DNA of 7,312 nt from Pedobacter sp. UBA1654 (lineage in GTDB: Bacteria > Bacteroidota > Bacteroidia > Sphingobacteriales > Sphingobacteriaceae). How positions within the stretch are numbered: the stretch's first letter is position 1; the number at the start of each line of letters is the position of its first letter. This document shows positions 5,948 to 7,312 of the stretch, in pieces. The stretch covers positions 8,778 through 16,089 of the forward strand of contig DCLG01000107.1 in the NCBI GenBank assembly GCA_002320935.1, given 5' to 3'. The translations under genes and the position numbers were made by a program. Below the pieces are notes generated by a model. The model worked only from the letters and a program-made list of their open reading frames with translations. It ran no database searches and was not told where the DNA came from.

Positions 5948-6952
5948 ATGTTAAGAATTTCATCAGAACAAATGAAAGCAACTTTCGCATCAATATTGCA
6001 GAAAGAAGGCTTTAGCGCCGATAAGGCAGCGTCTTGTGCCAATATTTTCACGGAGAACAGCCGCGATGGGGTATACACCCATGGCCTCAACCGTTTTCCG
6101 GTCTTTGTACAAATGGTTCAGCAAGGATTAATCAATCCAGACGCTGAACCTGTGCTTGCGGAAAACAATGGGCTTATCGAACAATGGGATGGTAAACTCG
6201 GACCTGGGATGTTAAACGGCAAGATCTGTATGGATAGAGCCATGAAGCTTGCGGAAAAGCATGGTATTGGTTGTGTTGCAATTCGAAATACCAATCACTG
6301 GATGCGGGGAGGCACCTATGGTTGGCAGGCCGCTGATCAGGGTTATATAGGTATTTGTTTTACGAATACAATCGCCAACATGCCACCCTGGGGGGGGACA
6401 GAACCAAAGCTCGGAAACAATCCGTTGATCATCGCCGTACCCCGTGAAGAAGGACATGTAGCTCTGGACATGGCCATGTCTCAGTTTTCTTTCGGTAAGT
6501 TGCTACAGTACCAGTCTGAAGGTCGTGCCTTGCCACTCGCAGGCGGATACGATGAGGATGGTGATCTGAGTACCAATCCCGACGAGATCATTGATACCCA
6601 ACGCTTACTACCTGTGGGCTTTTGGAAAGGTTCAGGATTATCTTTAATGCTTGATCTTCTGGTGACGATTTTGAGCAGCGGCCGCTCCACAAGCGATATC
6701 ACAGAAGCAGGGAAAGAATTCGGCATTTCACAAGTGTTTATTTGTATAAAGCCCAAAGATCAAGCCTTATGTGCACAGCTTACCAGCCAAATCATCGACT
6801 ACACCAAAGGCAGTAAACCATCTGATGCTGACAGACCAGTAAGCTACCCTGGTGAGCATACCCTGAAGACACGTGTCGAAAACACCAAAGCGGGTATCCC
6901 CGTTGATGAAAAGATCTGGGCTGAAGTTCAGGCCATGCTGGAGCCGCGCTAA
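5948..6952 (+). CDS. dlgD: 2,3-diketo-L-gulonate reductase-like oxidoreductase (LDH2/MDH2 family)
   Basis: This protein belongs to the LDH2/MDH2 NAD(P)H-dependent oxidoreductases, distinct from Rossmann-fold LDH, and resembles E. coli DlgD (YiaK) along its whole length (334 residues here against 332 there). That enzyme reduces 2,3-diketo-L-gulonate to 3-keto-L-gulonate with NADH in the cytoplasm. His45 in DGVYTHGLNRFP corresponds to E. coli His44, the proposed proton donor. IEQWDGKLGPG (77-87), the long block from NHWMRGG (116-122) through GWQAADQGYIGICFTN to MPPWG (145-149), DMAMSQFSFG (174-183), LPVGFWKGSGLSL (221-233) and the PGE near 301-303 are all retained. These cover the substrate and cofactor sites. 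The ATG at 5948 aligns with the E. coli N-terminus. The gene is monocistronic here, with no ascorbate- or xylulose-pathway neighbour in the window, so the exact substrate is inferred from similarity. A G8 run (6390-6397) sits in frame at Trp148-Gly150. Confidence 0.88.
   Translation: MLRISSEQMKATFASILQKEGFSADKAASCANIFTENSRDGVYTHGLNRFPVFVQMVQQGLINPDAEPVLAENNGLIEQWDGKLGPGMLNGKICMDRAMKLAEKHGIGCVAIRNTNHWMRGGTYGWQAADQGYIGICFTNTIANMPPWGGTEPKLGNNPLIIAVPREEGHVALDMAMSQFSFGKLLQYQSEGRALPLAGGYDEDGDLSTNPDEIIDTQRLLPVGFWKGSGLSLMLDLLVTILSSGRSTSDITEAGKEFGISQVFICIKPKDQALCAQLTSQIIDYTKGSKPSDADRPVSYPGEHTLKTRVENTKAGIPVDEKIWAEVQAMLEPR
6390..6397 (+). repeat. G8 homopolymer inside the dlgD-like reading frame
   Basis: Eight consecutive G residues encode the end of Trp148 plus Gly149 and Gly150. 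The frame is intact at eight. Loss of one G would end the protein at a TGA after residue 159, and gain of one would end it after residue 166. Long G tracts of this kind are replication-slippage sites. Confidence 0.9.
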
Positions 6953-6964
6953 TCGCCAGGCGCC

Positions 6965-7093
6965 TCCGGCATTGATCCGGCCTAAATCCGGCATCAACCC
7001 GGTATTGACCCGGCCTTCAGCCGTCCGTAACCCGATCAATGCCGGGTCAACACCGGCTCAAGCACGGCTCAACTACGGCTCATCCATGGCTGA
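6965..7093. repeat. Degenerate 11-bp periodic repeat array with central inversion
   Basis: Starting 13 nt after the dlgD stop, the sequence breaks into about twelve units, ten of exactly 11 bp. The left units read tccggcattga, tccggcctaaa, tccggcatcaa, cccggtattga and cccggccttca (6965-7019). After a divergent centre (7020-7039) the right units read tgccgggtcaa, caccggctcaa, gcacggctcaa, ctacggctcat and ccatggctga (7040-7093). The right half is largely the reverse complement of the left: 6999-7014 (CCGGTATTGACCCGGC) pairs with 7041-7056 with one mismatch and a 26-nt loop. The array is GC-rich, unlike its surroundings, and sits between two convergent genes. It may act as a transcript-end structure for both. 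It has no spacers and is not a CRISPR. Confidence 0.8.
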
Positions 7094-7119
7094 ATGACCA
7101 ATCTTGTATTTAACCGCTA

Positions 7120-7150
7120 TGGGTATTATACCTCAAATGTATAATACCCA
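7120..7150. terminator. Hairpin between convergent genes, overlapping a stop codon
   Basis: TGGGTATTATA (7120-7130) and TATAATACCCA (7140-7150) form a perfect 11-bp inverted repeat around a 9-nt loop. It overlaps the phosphoesterase stop codon (7128-7126). A competing stem, ATACCCA (7144-7150) with TGGGTAT (7153-7159), shares one arm. No T-run follows on either strand, so it is not a classic intrinsic terminator. It may stabilise transcript ends or mark factor-assisted termination for both genes. Confidence 0.4.
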
Positions 7151-7312
7151 CATGGGTATCCGTGTTTTCTGAGTATCGGCAAGGCGACATTAAAGACCTT
7201 TACACCCCCTGGGGCTTCGCCCTCCAATGTTCCTGCATGTGCATGGCCATGAAAGGCCGCAATAACGTTCTGGCGGGCCAAAGGCTCTGCTAACCTGGAT
7301 GAGCCTAAAAAT
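7126..7312 (-). CDS. Calcineurin-like metallophosphoesterase, C-terminal fragment (runs off right edge)
   Basis: The frame is open from the right edge to TAA at 7128-7126 and gives the last 61 residues of a larger protein. The fragment contains GSSRLAEPLARQNV, then IAAFHGHAHAGTLEG with the GHxH metal-binding motif (GHAH at 7248-7237), then GGVKVFNVALPILRK and an end YYTFEV. GHxH is the last metal-ligand motif of the calcineurin-like phosphoesterase fold, in which a two-metal centre hydrolyses phosphomono- or diesters. The GSSRL...E-P and VFNVALP stretches are typical of the cytosolic bacterial members. The N-terminal motifs (DxH, GD, GNH) lie outside the window, so the substrate cannot be inferred. 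The gene converges on the dlgD-like gene, and its final codons lie inside the 7120-7150 hairpin. Confidence 0.85.
   Translation of the reverse strand, partial: FLGSSRLAEPLARQNVIAAFHGHAHAGTLEGEAPGGVKVFNVALPILRKHGYPCGYYTFEV

Noticed and set aside
6965..7093. CRISPR array
   Set aside because: The units are 11 bp, degenerate and contiguous, with no unique spacers and no cas genes.
6873..7097. 74-codon plus-strand ORF and the 90-codon minus-strand ORF across the end of dlgD and the 11-bp array
   Set aside because: Both run through the 3' end of a clearly real gene and then through degenerate repeats. The 11-bp period is not a multiple of three, so no repeated peptide results and the peptides look random.

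Overview
This 7.3-kb window looks like chromosomal DNA of a Bacteroidota bacterium, most likely Sphingobacteriaceae (Pedobacter-like). That placement is inferred from moderate G+C, A-rich start regions with almost no Shine-Dalgarno sequences, and the flavour of the proteins. No taxonomic marker gene is present.

Positions 1-5190 (minus strand) hold most of an Mrp-type multisubunit cation/proton antiporter operon in canonical group-1 order: mrpA, mrpB, mrpC, mrpD, mrpE and the first 43 codons of mrpF, which runs off the left edge (mrpG would be expected beyond it). The genes are packed with 1-nt gaps, ATGA stop/start overlaps or a 6-nt gap, so they are almost certainly one translationally coupled transcript. 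The products are all integral membrane proteins that assemble into one complex exchanging cytoplasmic Na+ (or K+/Li+) for external H+. MrpA and MrpD are the NuoL/M/N-like proton-translocating subunits, MrpC is NuoK-like, and MrpB, E and F complete the cation-transport module.

Positions 5191-5522 form a divergent intergenic region. It holds the mrp leader, with several inverted repeats including two mutually exclusive stems, and a second nested palindromic block. A small plus-strand ORF of 69 codons with no recognised family follows (5523-5732). Then come 215 bases (5733-5947) without a gene, containing a perfect 16-bp palindrome, an operator-like dyad and a 10-bp-phased direct repeat.

Positions 5948-6952 (plus strand) encode a complete LDH2/malate dehydrogenase-family oxidoreductase. 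It closely resembles E. coli DlgD/YiaK (2,3-diketo-L-gulonate reductase) and carries a G8 homopolymer in its reading frame. It converges on the C-terminal end of a calcineurin-like metallophosphoesterase (7126-7312, minus strand) that enters from the right edge. Between the two convergent genes lies a GC-rich array of about twelve degenerate 11-bp units whose polarity flips in the middle, plus a strong 11-bp-arm hairpin overlapping the phosphoesterase stop codon.

I see no transposase, CRISPR, phage, toxin-antitoxin or defence gene. The genes are ordinary; the points worth a second look are the non-coding structures and the G8 tract.
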